Origin: a bacterium
Lineage (GTDB): Bacteria > Vulcanimicrobiota > Vulcanimicrobiia > Eremiobacterales > Eremiobacteraceae
Direction: 5' to 3'
DNA length: 64,000 nt
NCBI GenBank assembly: GCA_902812405.1
Contig: CADDZI010000005.1
Coordinates: 1 to 64,000 of the forward strand
Numbering within the stretch: the first letter of the stretch is position 1; the number at the start of each line of letters is the position of its first letter. Below, one piece after another: positions 24,906 through 32,699 of the stretch. The position numbers were made by a program, and so were the translations under genes. The notes beneath the pieces are model-generated. The model saw nothing but the letters and a program-made list of their open reading frames with translations, was not told the origin of the DNA and ran no database searches.

Positions 24906-26180
24906 GTGAGCGCGCACTCCGCCGGCTCGGGCGGCGGGCCGGTTGCCGCCCTCGAACAACGCTTCTTTCCCATCCTGCGCCGCTGGGCCGACGAACCGCA
25001 CATGGCGGCCGTGCGGGACGCCGTCCAGATCGCGTTCTACGCGTTCGGCGCGTCGACGGTCATCGCGTTCTTTCTCCTGCCCCCCGGCCCGCTCTTAGAC
25101 CGATTCTTCGCTGCGTACCACATCTGCTTCGGCTTTATGGGACTGGCTTTGGCGGTCGTCTTGCCGGATCGCCTGGCCCGCCAATTCGGCGTCAACCGCC
25201 TGGCTGCCGTCGGAGTCGGCCTCATCGCCTTTTTACTCTCGCTGCCGGCAAACGTGCGCCGGCTGCCGCTTGAAGAGTTCCTGGCGCACATCTCGGCAAC
25301 CAGCCTGTTCTTGGCGCTCCTTGTCGGCTTGGTCAGCGGAGAGATCCTGCGTCGGGCAGCCCGGCGTCTGCCCGACGAGCGATCCGCCATCGCTGCCGGA
25401 GTTGCCGTCAACGCCCTGCTCTTCGGGGGGTTGGCTTTGGCGCACGTCGACCTGGGCGCCGGCCTCGTCCGCATCGTCCAGCCGCTTGTATCCGTCGGCG
25501 ACACGCTCCCTGCTCTGCTCATCGTCGTCTTTCTCCAGACGCTCTTGTGGGCCGCCGGTATTCACGGCCCTGCGTTCTTGGCGCCCATCACCACGCCCGT
25601 CTATCTGCGATCGCTCGACGAGAACGCGCAAGCCATCCTGCACCACCAACCTCCGCCCCACGTCGTCACGATGATGATCTTCACGTTCATCTACCCGGGA
25701 GGATCGGGAGCCACGTTACCGGTCGCAGCCGTGCTCCTGCGCGCCCGGGTCGCGCGGCTTCGGCGCTTGGGCTATGCATCGCTTGTACCCAGTCTGTGCA
25801 ACATCAACGAACCTCTCATCTTCGGCCTGCCGATCGCCATGAATCCGGGGCTCGTCATTCCCTTCATCGGAGCCCCGCTGGTCCTGGCCGTCGTTACCTA
25901 CCTGACCCAGTCATACGGTTTGGTTTCTCCCACGTCCGTCTGGCTGCCAAGCGCGATCCCGGCGGTCATCGCAGCCTGGCTGACGACCAAAGGTGATTGG
26001 CGCGCACTTGTGCTGCTGGCGGTCAACCTCGCGATTGCCGCCGCTATCTGGGTTCCGTTCTATGCCGCCTTCGAGCGTACGGTGGAGCGCCGGCCCGACA
26101 CCGATGCCCAGCTCGTCCAGACTGCCGAAGCAATCCGCGAGCAGGAACGCCGGGTGCACCTAGCAACTCCCGGGCCATGA
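24906..26180 (+). CDS. PTS system EIIC-type membrane protein (lactose/cellobiose family), orphan
   Basis: This 424-residue polytopic protein has about ten hydrophobic segments. The motif LCNINEPLIFGLPIAMNP near residue 300 is the hallmark of PTS EIIC permeases of the lactose/cellobiose/glucose superfamily (NEP.(I/L)FG.P), and IHGPAFLAPI matches the other conserved EIIC loop. EIIC normally needs EIIB and EIIA for phosphorylation-linked uptake. None is present here, as separate genes or as fused domains. It may use components encoded elsewhere, or may work as a permease without phosphorylation. It starts at GTG 24906 and overlaps the next gene through ATGA. Confidence 0.85.
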   Translation: MSAHSAGSGGGPVAALEQRFFPILRRWADEPHMAAVRDAVQIAFYAFGASTVIAFFLLPPGPLLDRFFAAYHICFGFMGLALAVVLPDRLARQFGVNRLAAVGVGLIAFLLSLPANVRRLPLEEFLAHISATSLFLALLVGLVSGEILRRAARRLPDERSAIAAGVAVNALLFGGLALAHVDLGAGLVRIVQPLVSVGDTLPALLIVVFLQTLLWAAGIHGPAFLAPITTPVYLRSLDENAQAILHHQPPPHVVTMMIFTFIYPGGSGATLPVAAVLLRARVARLRRLGYASLVPSLCNINEPLIFGLPIAMNPGLVIPFIGAPLVLAVVTYLTQSYGLVSPTSVWLPSAIPAVIAAWLTTKGDWRALVLLAVNLAIAAAIWVPFYAAFERTVERRPDTDAQLVQTAEAIREQERRVHLATPGP

Positions 26181-27487
26181 GCGTCGCATTGCACGCCGTT
26201 CTCGCGGCGTTTGGCTTTCCGGAGGAATTGATTGCGGTCGCCGGCCGGGCAGCGCGGAGTGCCGAAAAGTGCCGCGGTCCCCGGGAAGAGCGCGCCATGC
26301 AGGTCAGCGCCAAGGTGGTCGGATGTTTTTCCGAGGCGGGTCTGAGCGAAAGCCACCTCGTCGGGAGCACGGGCTATGGCTACCACGACGCCGGGCGCGA
26401 GGCCTACGAAGCTCTCCTGGCGCGAGCCCTGGATGCCGAGTCGGCCTTGGCGCGCATCCAGCTGGTCAGCGGCACGCACGCCATCGTCGCCGCGGTACGT
26501 GCGTGTCTCGGACCGTCCGCCAGTTTGTGCTCGCTCAGCGGACCGCCGTACGACACCCTGCGCCGGGTTCTCACCGACACGCCGCATGACGGCGGCGAGC
26601 CGCTGGTCCGACGCTACGCGGAAGTTGCTCTGCAGGGCGATGGTATGGTGGACTTGCAGCAGGCGAGGACGGCGCTGCTCGACGGCCCGGATGTCGTCTT
26701 CATTCAGCGCTCGCGCGGCTACGCGCCGCGACCCGCCCTCTCCGTCGCGGCCGTCGAGACATTGGTGCACCTCGCGCGTCGCCATGCACCCCGTGCCGTG
26801 ATCCTCGTGGACAATTGTTACGGAGAGTTCGTGGAGGAGCGCGAACCCACGGCAGTCGGAGCGGACCTCATCGCGGGATCGCTGATCAAAAATCCGGGCG
26901 GCGGACTGGCTCCGGCGGGTGCGTACGTTGCCGGCCGGCGAGAGTTTGTCGAGCGCGTCACCGAGACGGTCGTGGCGCCGCATCTGGGCCGTGCGGTCGG
27001 TCCGACCCTTGACCTCACCCGGTGGCTTGTGGCGGGTTTGCATCGCGCGCCGCGCGCGGTCGCCGAATCCCTGGCCATTCTCGACTTCGGCGCCGCGCTC
27101 TTTGAGGAATTGGGTTTTACCGTCAGCCCGCGCTGCGGTGAGCCGCGCTACGACATCATTCAGGCAATCCGCCTTGGTTCGCCGGAGGCCTTGCGTGCGT
27201 TCACGGAAGGCCTGCAGTCGCTCTTGCCGGTCAACGCGCGGGCTCGTCCCGAACCAGGCCCCGTACCCGGGTATGCCGACCCGGTCATCATGGCCATGGG
27301 GTCGTTTATCGCGGGGTCAACCCTGGAGCTGTCGTGCGATGCCCCGCTGCGGCCGCCCTACGAGGTCTACGTCCAGGGGGGGCTGGACGTGACCCACGGC
27401 ATGCTCGCCTTGACAGCCGCTGCACACGCGGTTGTGAGGGAGGCGGCGTCCCGCGGCAAGAGAATAGTACCCTTGCATGGCAGATAG
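26177..27487 (+). CDS. methionine gamma-lyase family PLP enzyme (aluminium-resistance-type)
   Basis: This 436-residue fold-type I PLP enzyme belongs to the family once called 'aluminum resistance protein' (PF06838). Distinctive parts are STGYGYHDAGREAYE near residue 55, LVSGTHAIVAAVRACLG, the Asp-bearing LVDNCYGEFVEE, the Schiff-base Lys in SLIKNPGGGLAPAGAYVAG, and GGLDVTHGMLAL near the end. Relatives cleave methionine or related sulphur amino acids, but few are characterised. ATG 26177 overlaps the EIIC stop, and the frame upstream of it is the shadow of that gene. Confidence 0.9.
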   Translation: MSVALHAVLAAFGFPEELIAVAGRAARSAEKCRGPREERAMQVSAKVVGCFSEAGLSESHLVGSTGYGYHDAGREAYEALLARALDAESALARIQLVSGTHAIVAAVRACLGPSASLCSLSGPPYDTLRRVLTDTPHDGGEPLVRRYAEVALQGDGMVDLQQARTALLDGPDVVFIQRSRGYAPRPALSVAAVETLVHLARRHAPRAVILVDNCYGEFVEEREPTAVGADLIAGSLIKNPGGGLAPAGAYVAGRREFVERVTETVVAPHLGRAVGPTLDLTRWLVAGLHRAPRAVAESLAILDFGAALFEELGFTVSPRCGEPRYDIIQAIRLGSPEALRAFTEGLQSLLPVNARARPEPGPVPGYADPVIMAMGSFIAGSTLELSCDAPLRPPYEVYVQGGLDVTHGMLALTAAAHAVVREAASRGKRIVPLHGR

Positions 27488-27821
27488 CGTCCAGCGCCGG
27501 CAGTACGTGCGCACGGCGGTCTCGTTGCCCGTCTCATTCACCGTCGAAGGCGACGGGGCACGGTTGACCGGCGACGTCGTGGATTTGGGTGAGGGCGGCA
27601 TGCGGCTTGCATGCGGCAAGCACCTCGCGGCCCGTACCGGCCTGCGTCTGTCGTTTGCTCTGCCCGACGGCAGACAGATTGGGGCGCGCGGCCGCGTCGT
27701 GTTGAGCTACTACGCGGCTGGCGACCAAAAGTACCACCACGGGGTGGCCTTCACGTCGATTGATCCCGAGGATCAGGCGGCTATCGGCCGGTTCGTGAGT
27801 GCGCACGCCGGTCGGGCTTAA
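27477..27821 (+). CDS. PilZ domain protein (putative c-di-GMP receptor)
   Basis: This 114-residue single-domain PilZ protein is a likely cyclic di-GMP receptor. The Arg-rich switch RRQYVR is at residues 7-12. The second motif, usually D/N-x-S-x-x-G, reads DLGEGG near residue 37, so Gly replaces the Ser. The beta-barrel continues with LRLSFALPDGRQI and GVAFTSID. It starts within the end of the preceding gene (11-base overlap). A diguanylate cyclase is encoded at 47053-50079, so the ligand is probably made by this organism. Confidence 0.85.
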   Translation: MADSVQRRQYVRTAVSLPVSFTVEGDGARLTGDVVDLGEGGMRLACGKHLAARTGLRLSFALPDGRQIGARGRVVLSYYAAGDQKYHHGVAFTSIDPEDQAAIGRFVSAHAGRA

Positions 27822-28078
27822 GTACGCCCGGGCGCCTTCGACTCTCCCATAAAGCCGTAGAAGTAGTACTCGCTGCCGTCGTTCATGACGATGACGATGC
27901 GTGTGTCTTCGTAGACGGCGCGAGCCACCTGCTTGCCGGCCATCGTATCCAAAATGCCTTGGGCAAAGACGCGCTCGGCCTCGCGCAGCGCGTCCGGATC
28001 GATATCCAGCAAATCCGAGGTGTGCACGTCGCCCACGTCAGGCTGTTCCACTCGGTCTGTGCTCCAGCCAGTTTTCAT
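27818..28078 (-). CDS. small hypothetical protein, convergent with the PilZ gene
   Basis: This gene is not recognised. It encodes 86 residues with an acidic N-terminal half (DVHTSDLLDIDPDALREAE), a helical middle and a likely beta hairpin (TRIVIVMNDGSEYYFYGF). No signal peptide or membrane helix is visible. Its stop overlaps the PilZ stop by four bases, which is typical of real convergent neighbours in this compact genome. The amino-acid pattern looks protein-like rather than random, but the ribosome site is weak. Confidence 0.5.
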   Translation of the reverse strand: MKTGWSTDRVEQPDVGDVHTSDLLDIDPDALREAERVFAQGILDTMAGKQVARAVYEDTRIVIVMNDGSEYYFYGFMGESKAPGRT

Positions 28079-28246
28079 GTCCCAGGTGACCGGGCCGGGA
28101 CGCCGCGGTCGGTCCTCTCATGCTTTAGTCTTCGGCCGTCCAGGGGGCTATCTTAGGTGCCCGCCCGTCACAGATGCATCACACTTGCGCGGGTCAAGGA
28201 CCTCCCGCCGGATGCGCGCAAACCCGCATGAATACGTGGGGAAGTC

Positions 28247-28639
28247 ATGCCGGCATGCCGAAAAAGAACGGGTCTCATGTACGTGCTGGAGGTGCAAAAC
28301 GGCCCCATGGATGGCACCCGTTGGGTGTTCGATCGCAGCATCCTCATAGGCCGGGACACCGCAGCGGATGCCGTGCTGAGCTTGGACCCGACGGTCTCGC
28401 GACGTCACGCGCGCATCGATGTCACCGGCGGCGGCCTGACCCTGACCGATGCGGGATCGAGCAACGGCACGCTTGTGGACGGCAACCGCGTGTGCGACAC
28501 CCAGCCTCTGGCGTTGGATCAGACGTTTGTCGTTGGACGCACGATGTTGCGCGTCATCTCGCTGCCGGATGCCGCCGGGATGCATGCCGCAACGCAGGCC
28601 CCCGCCGCCGAAAGCCGTGCGGTCGAGCCAAAAGGATGA
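28247..28639 (+). CDS. FHA domain protein
   Basis: This protein of about 130 residues has a single forkhead-associated domain, a reader of phosphothreonine. The conserved strand and loop motifs are ILIGRDTAADAVLSL, VSRRHARIDV (SxRH) and DAGSSNGTLVDGNRV (SSNGT). A short Ala-rich tail follows. ATG 28247 has a GGGGAAG site, and ATG 28277 is an alternative that begins right at the domain. It precedes panB by seven bases. No Ser/Thr kinase lies in the window. Why an FHA protein leads the coenzyme A operon is unclear. Confidence 0.88.
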   Translation: MPACRKRTGLMYVLEVQNGPMDGTRWVFDRSILIGRDTAADAVLSLDPTVSRRHARIDVTGGGLTLTDAGSSNGTLVDGNRVCDTQPLALDQTFVVGRTMLRVISLPDAAGMHAATQAPAAESRAVEPKG

Positions 28640-28646
28640 ACGTGCC

Positions 28647-29480
28647 ATGCCGACGACCGTCTTGACCTTTGCCGAAAAGAAACGCCGCGGCGAGAAGATC
28701 GTGCTCGTGACGGCGTACGATGCCTTGACCGCCACGATGGTCCACAACGCGGGCGTCGATGCAATTTTGGTAGGGGACTCGGCAGGCATGGTGTTCGCGG
28801 GCTACGATACGACGCTGCCGGCAACGATGGACGAGATGCTCTACCACACGAAATCCGTGGCGCGCGGGGCCAAAGGTGCCTTCATCATCGCCGACATGCC
28901 GTTTCTCTCCTACCAGTGCGGTCACGATGATGCCGTGCGCAACGCGGGTCGCTTCCTCAAAGAAGGTGGGGCCCACGCGGTAAAACTGGAAGGCTGCGAT
29001 CCGCCGCTCGTGACGCGCCTGGTTGCGGCGGGTATCCCGGTCATGGGGCACCTGGGCCTCACGCCTCAATCCGTGCATGTTTTGGGGGGATTTCGCGCTC
29101 AAGGAAAGACCGCCGCGGCGCAGGCGAGATTACGCGAGCAGGCGCGGGCACTGGACGCGGCAGGGTGCTTTGCCATCGTTTTGGAGTGCGTGCCCGCGTC
29201 GCTGGCGACTGAGATCACACAGACGCTGGAGGCGGCGACGATCGGCATCGGCGCCGGGCCGGGCTGCGACGGCCAGGTGAGCGTCATCAACGATCTCCTC
29301 GGGCTCTCAACCGGATACGTTCCGCGCCACGCGAAACGCTACGCCGACATGTACAACCAGGGCTTGGCGGCCGTTCGCCAGCACGTCGCGGAGGTGCGCA
29401 GCGGCGTTTTTCCGGCCGCCGAGCACAGCATTGACATGCCCGCGCCGCCGTCGGCCGCCACGCTCGATACGCCCCGCTGA
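28647..29480 (+). CDS. panB: 3-methyl-2-oxobutanoate hydroxymethyltransferase
   Basis: PanB makes ketopantoate from 2-oxoisovalerate and methylene-tetrahydrofolate, the first committed step to pantothenate. From ATG 28647 (AAAAGGATGAAC ribosome site) it has 277 residues. The metal-binding DSAGMVFAGYDTTLPAT, IADMPFLSY, VKLEG, and the catalytic Glu segment FAIVLECVPASLA are present, and GIGAGPGCDGQVSVINDLLG closes the barrel. A longer in-frame upstream extension over the FHA gene is rejected. Confidence 0.97.
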   Translation: MPTTVLTFAEKKRRGEKIVLVTAYDALTATMVHNAGVDAILVGDSAGMVFAGYDTTLPATMDEMLYHTKSVARGAKGAFIIADMPFLSYQCGHDDAVRNAGRFLKEGGAHAVKLEGCDPPLVTRLVAAGIPVMGHLGLTPQSVHVLGGFRAQGKTAAAQARLREQARALDAAGCFAIVLECVPASLATEITQTLEAATIGIGAGPGCDGQVSVINDLLGLSTGYVPRHAKRYADMYNQGLAAVRQHVAEVRSGVFPAAEHSIDMPAPPSAATLDTPR

Positions 29481-29483
29481 CCG

Positions 29484-30368
29484 ATGGAGGTCATCACCGC
29501 TATTGCGCAGATGCGCCACGCCGTCGCGCACGCGCCGCGCCCCTTGGGCTTTGTGCCGACGATGGGTGCGCTGCACGCCGGCCACGCCGCACTGGTTCGC
29601 CGGGCACGCCGGGAGTGCGCGACGGTTGCCGTCTCGATTTTCGTCAATCCCCTGCAATTCGGCCCGAGCGAAGACTTCGAACGCTATCCTCGGGACCTGG
29701 ATGCCGACTGCCGGCTTCTTGCCGACGTAGGCGTCGACATCGTCTTTGCGCCGGGCGTCGACGCGATGTATCCACGCCCACCCGACGTCGTCGTCGTGCC
29801 GGACCGGCTGGCACGCTTCTTCGAAGGCGAGCGCCGCCCGGGACACTTTCGGGGAGTGGCGACCGTCGTGCTCAAGCTGTTGAACGTCGTGCGGCCCGAG
29901 CGCGCGTACTTTGGGCAAAAGGATGCGCAGCAGCTGGCGGTCGTGCAGCGCATGGTCTTCGACCTGAACCTGGATGTCGAGATCGTCGCGTGCGAGACGG
30001 TACGCGACGCGGATGGTCTTGCGCTCTCCTCGCGCAACCGATACTTGAGCGAGGAGGAACGCCGGGCGGCGCCCCATCTCTACGCCGCCTTGCGCGAGGC
30101 TGCCCGCCGGTTGGAGGCCGGTGACCTTCACACCGAGCCGCTTCTTGTGGCTGCCCGCCGCGAACTGCCGCCCCTGCGGGAGGACTATCTGGCCGTGGTG
30201 AGACCGCAATTGTTTGAACCGGTGGATGCGGTCGTGCCGGGTGAAGACGTCCTGGTCATCGGGGCCGCATTTGCCGGGACCACGCGGCTCATCGACAACA
30301 TCCGGGTGCGTGTTGGGGCGGCGGGTGAAGCCCCGGCTGACAGGCGAAGCCCGGAGCACGTCTCATGA
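29484..30368 (+). CDS. panC: pantothenate synthetase
   Basis: PanC ligates pantoate and beta-alanine using ATP. The 294-residue protein has the HIGH-type motif in FVPTMGALHAGHAALVRRA, the pantoate site FVNPLQFGPSEDFERYPRD, FGQKDAQQLAVVQRMV, and the KMSKS-like LALSSRNRYLS. It starts four bases after panB. The panD gene (aspartate decarboxylase, the beta-alanine source) is not in the operon or the window. Confidence 0.97.
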   Translation: MEVITAIAQMRHAVAHAPRPLGFVPTMGALHAGHAALVRRARRECATVAVSIFVNPLQFGPSEDFERYPRDLDADCRLLADVGVDIVFAPGVDAMYPRPPDVVVVPDRLARFFEGERRPGHFRGVATVVLKLLNVVRPERAYFGQKDAQQLAVVQRMVFDLNLDVEIVACETVRDADGLALSSRNRYLSEEERRAAPHLYAALREAARRLEAGDLHTEPLLVAARRELPPLREDYLAVVRPQLFEPVDAVVPGEDVLVIGAAFAGTTRLIDNIRVRVGAAGEAPADRRSPEHVS

Positions 30369-30435
30369 GGCGCCGGCGGTTACATAGTGCGGCGGTGCCG
30401 ACCGTCATGCCGCCGGGCCGACGGGGGGCACACGG

Positions 30436-31659
30436 ATGAGCGGCGATCGCGAGGCGGCATTGCGAGGGCGCACGATTCTGGTCGGTGTCTGCGGCGGCAT
30501 TGCGGCCTACAAGTGTGCCGGCGTCGTGAGCGCACTGCGCCAGGCCGAAGCCGACGTTCACGTCATTATGACTGAGGCGGCGCAGCGTTTTGTGACGCCG
30601 CTGACGTTTGAAGCGCTGTCCGGCAACCCGGTGCACACCGACATGTTTGCCGCGGCGAGCACCTGGAACATCGCCCACATCGGCCTCGTGCGGAAAGCCG
30701 AGCTCATGGTCGTGCTCAATGCAACGGCGACGACGCTGGCCAAGCTTGCTCACGGTATGGCAGACAATCTCCTCACCGCGTGCGTGCTCGCAAGCCGAGT
30801 CCCGGTGCTCGTCGCTCCGGCCATGAACACGCAGATGTGGCAGGCTGCGCCGACGCAAGCCAACATCCGGATGCTGCAGGAGCGTGGCGTGCACTTCGTG
30901 GAGCCGGGTGCCGGGTTTTTGGCGTGCGGCGAGGTGGGCGAGGGACGCTTGGCCGACGAGGACGACATCCTGGCGGCTATCGGGCATCTTCTGACGCGCG
31001 CCCGCAGGATGAGCGGTCAACGGGTGCTCGTGACCGCCGGCCCAACCCGCGAATACCTGGATCCCGCGCGCTTTTTGTCCAATCCGGCCACGGGGCGCAT
31101 GGGTATCGCGCTGGCGCAGGAAGCCGCGGCGCGCGGCGCATCAGTGACCCTGGTGTGCGGTCCAACCGAGCTCGCCGTTCCCCCGAGTGTTGCCTGCGTG
31201 CGGGTCACCACGGCACGCGAGATGCACGCGGCGGTCATGGAGCACCTCCCGGGCTGCACGCTCTTCATCGGAGCAGCGGCGGTTGCCGATTTTCGGCCCG
31301 TCCGGCGCAGCGATACCAAGGTCAAAAAGAGTGCGGCTGCCCGAACAATCGAACTGGAGCCTAACCCGGACATCATCGCGGAGGTCAGCCTGCACCGCCC
31401 GGCAGGCTGTTTTGTCGTCGGCTTTGCCGCCGAAAGCGGCGATTTGGAAGCGCACGCGCGGGAGAAACTGGCCGCCAAGAATCTGGATTGCATCGTCGCC
31501 AACCGCATCGAACCGGAGGGAGGCGCGTTTGGGTCGCGCGACAACGCCGTCGTCATCCTGTGGGGTCGCGAGGGCCGCGAAGAAGTCGCACGGGCACCCA
31601 AGGCCCGTGTCGCGGCCGCCATCTTGGACCGCATTGCCCGGCTGCGAGGCTCGGCGTAG
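30436..31659 (+). CDS. coaBC: bifunctional phosphopantothenoylcysteine decarboxylase/synthetase
   Basis: CoaBC joins phosphopantothenate with cysteine and decarboxylates the product to phosphopantetheine. The 407-residue protein has an FMN-binding CoaC domain (about 12-185, with GVCGGIAAYKCAGVV and APAMNTQMW) and a CoaB domain (about 195-400, with VTAGPTREYLDPARFLSN, AAAVADFRP and the KK loop KVKKSAAA). The CoaC active-site Cys lies in FLACGEVGEGRLA. It follows panC by 67 bases and is followed directly by coaX, so four pathway steps are encoded together. Confidence 0.97.
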   Translation: MSGDREAALRGRTILVGVCGGIAAYKCAGVVSALRQAEADVHVIMTEAAQRFVTPLTFEALSGNPVHTDMFAAASTWNIAHIGLVRKAELMVVLNATATTLAKLAHGMADNLLTACVLASRVPVLVAPAMNTQMWQAAPTQANIRMLQERGVHFVEPGAGFLACGEVGEGRLADEDDILAAIGHLLTRARRMSGQRVLVTAGPTREYLDPARFLSNPATGRMGIALAQEAAARGASVTLVCGPTELAVPPSVACVRVTTAREMHAAVMEHLPGCTLFIGAAAVADFRPVRRSDTKVKKSAAARTIELEPNPDIIAEVSLHRPAGCFVVGFAAESGDLEAHAREKLAAKNLDCIVANRIEPEGGAFGSRDNAVVILWGREGREEVARAPKARVAAAILDRIARLRGSA

Positions 31660-31661
31660 CC

Positions 31662-32459
31662 GTGCTTTTTGCGGTTGAGGTCGGCAACACCAACATCAAG
31701 TTCGGTTTGTTCGAGGACCCGAGTGGCGGACTGCCGGGATGTCTCGTCCACGCCTGGCGTTCGGCGACCAACAAGGAGCAAACGGGGGATGACCTGGCGG
31801 CACTGGTTGATGCTATGCTTCGCGTGCAGGACGTGCCGCGTTCGGCCGTACGCCGCGTCGTCGTTGCGAGCGTGGTCCCCTCGCTCTACCGGGCGCTGAC
31901 CGGGCTGGCGGAGCGGTACTTTCACTGCCCGGTGCAGTTTCTGTCGGCGGCACGCCAAACGATTGTGCCGGTGCGTCTGCGGCATGCGGCGGAACTCGGT
32001 GCCGACCTCATTGCCGGGGCCATTGGTGCGGTGACCAAGTACGGCGCGCCGGTGATCGTGGTTCAGTTCGGTACGGCGACCACGGTGGCCGCCGTCAATG
32101 TAGCCGGGGAATACGTCGGCACGGCGATTGCGCCGGGCGTCGAGGTGTCGGTTGAGGCCCTCGTGGCGCGCGCCGCGAAGTTGATGAGCGTGCCCCTCGT
32201 GAAGCCGCCGGCCGCCCTGGGCGTCGATACGACCACCGCCCTGCAGTCCGGCATCATTTTGGGTTTCGTCGGCCAAGTCGAACACCTCGTTCGTTGCTTC
32301 CGGCACGAGTTGGGCGTCGAGGCACCCGCGGTCGCCACCGGAGGACTGGCCGATCTCATTGTGCCGCACACGGATCTGTTCGCGGCCCATGACGAGCGGC
32401 TCGTTCTGGACGGCCTGTACACGTGGGCCGCCCGGACAAGCAGCTCCAGCCCATTGTGA
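31662..32459 (+). CDS. coaX: type III pantothenate kinase
   Basis: CoaX phosphorylates pantothenate, the first CoA-specific step. Type III enzymes are insensitive to CoA feedback and need a monovalent cation. From GTG 31662 (265 residues) it shows the phosphate-binding VEVGNTNIKFGLFE, ELGADLIAGAIGAV, VVQFGTATTVAAVN and the C-terminal VATGGLADL. It starts two bases after coaBC. Its downstream border is a block of REP-like elements. Confidence 0.95.
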   Translation: MLFAVEVGNTNIKFGLFEDPSGGLPGCLVHAWRSATNKEQTGDDLAALVDAMLRVQDVPRSAVRRVVVASVVPSLYRALTGLAERYFHCPVQFLSAARQTIVPVRLRHAAELGADLIAGAIGAVTKYGAPVIVVQFGTATTVAAVNVAGEYVGTAIAPGVEVSVEALVARAAKLMSVPLVKPPAALGVDTTTALQSGIILGFVGQVEHLVRCFRHELGVEAPAVATGGLADLIVPHTDLFAAHDERLVLDGLYTWAARTSSSSPL

Positions 32460-32492
32460 TGCACGCCGCCTCGTGGGCGGGCAGATGATTCG

Positions 32493-32699
32493 GTAGGAGC
32501 GGTCGGCTTTAGCCGACCGTCGTGCTTGCCGGTGACGAAAAGGATTCAGGCGCTGCGTAGCGGCCGCGCTTGCCCCGTGACGATGACGAAAGGATTGGGG
32601 CGATCCGTAGCGGCCGCGCTTTGCGCGGCCGAGAGGACGTGATGCGTTGGAAGCCGGCAAATCGGCACGTTCCGTTGGTCGCGCAAGCGCGACCGCTAC
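32493..32699. repeat. cluster of four REP-like elements between coaX and an M20 gene
   Basis: Three elements point right: 32493-32520 (GTAGGAGCGGTCGGC variant with TTTAGCC loop), 32557-32580 (truncated after the loop) and 32607-32632 (perfect GCGGCCGCGC-TTT-GCGCGGCC). One points left: 32676-32699 (GGTCGCGCAAGCGCGACC then GCTAC). Two of them are preceded by a related spacer with GTGACGA...AAAGGATT, so part of the array arose by local duplication. The last element overlaps the end of the convergent M20 gene and supplies its TAG stop. Confidence 0.75.

Noticed and set aside
31017-32660. Minus-strand open frame (547 codons) over coaBC and coaX
   Set aside because: Both plus-strand genes are certain; the antisense peptide has no family features and no ribosome site.
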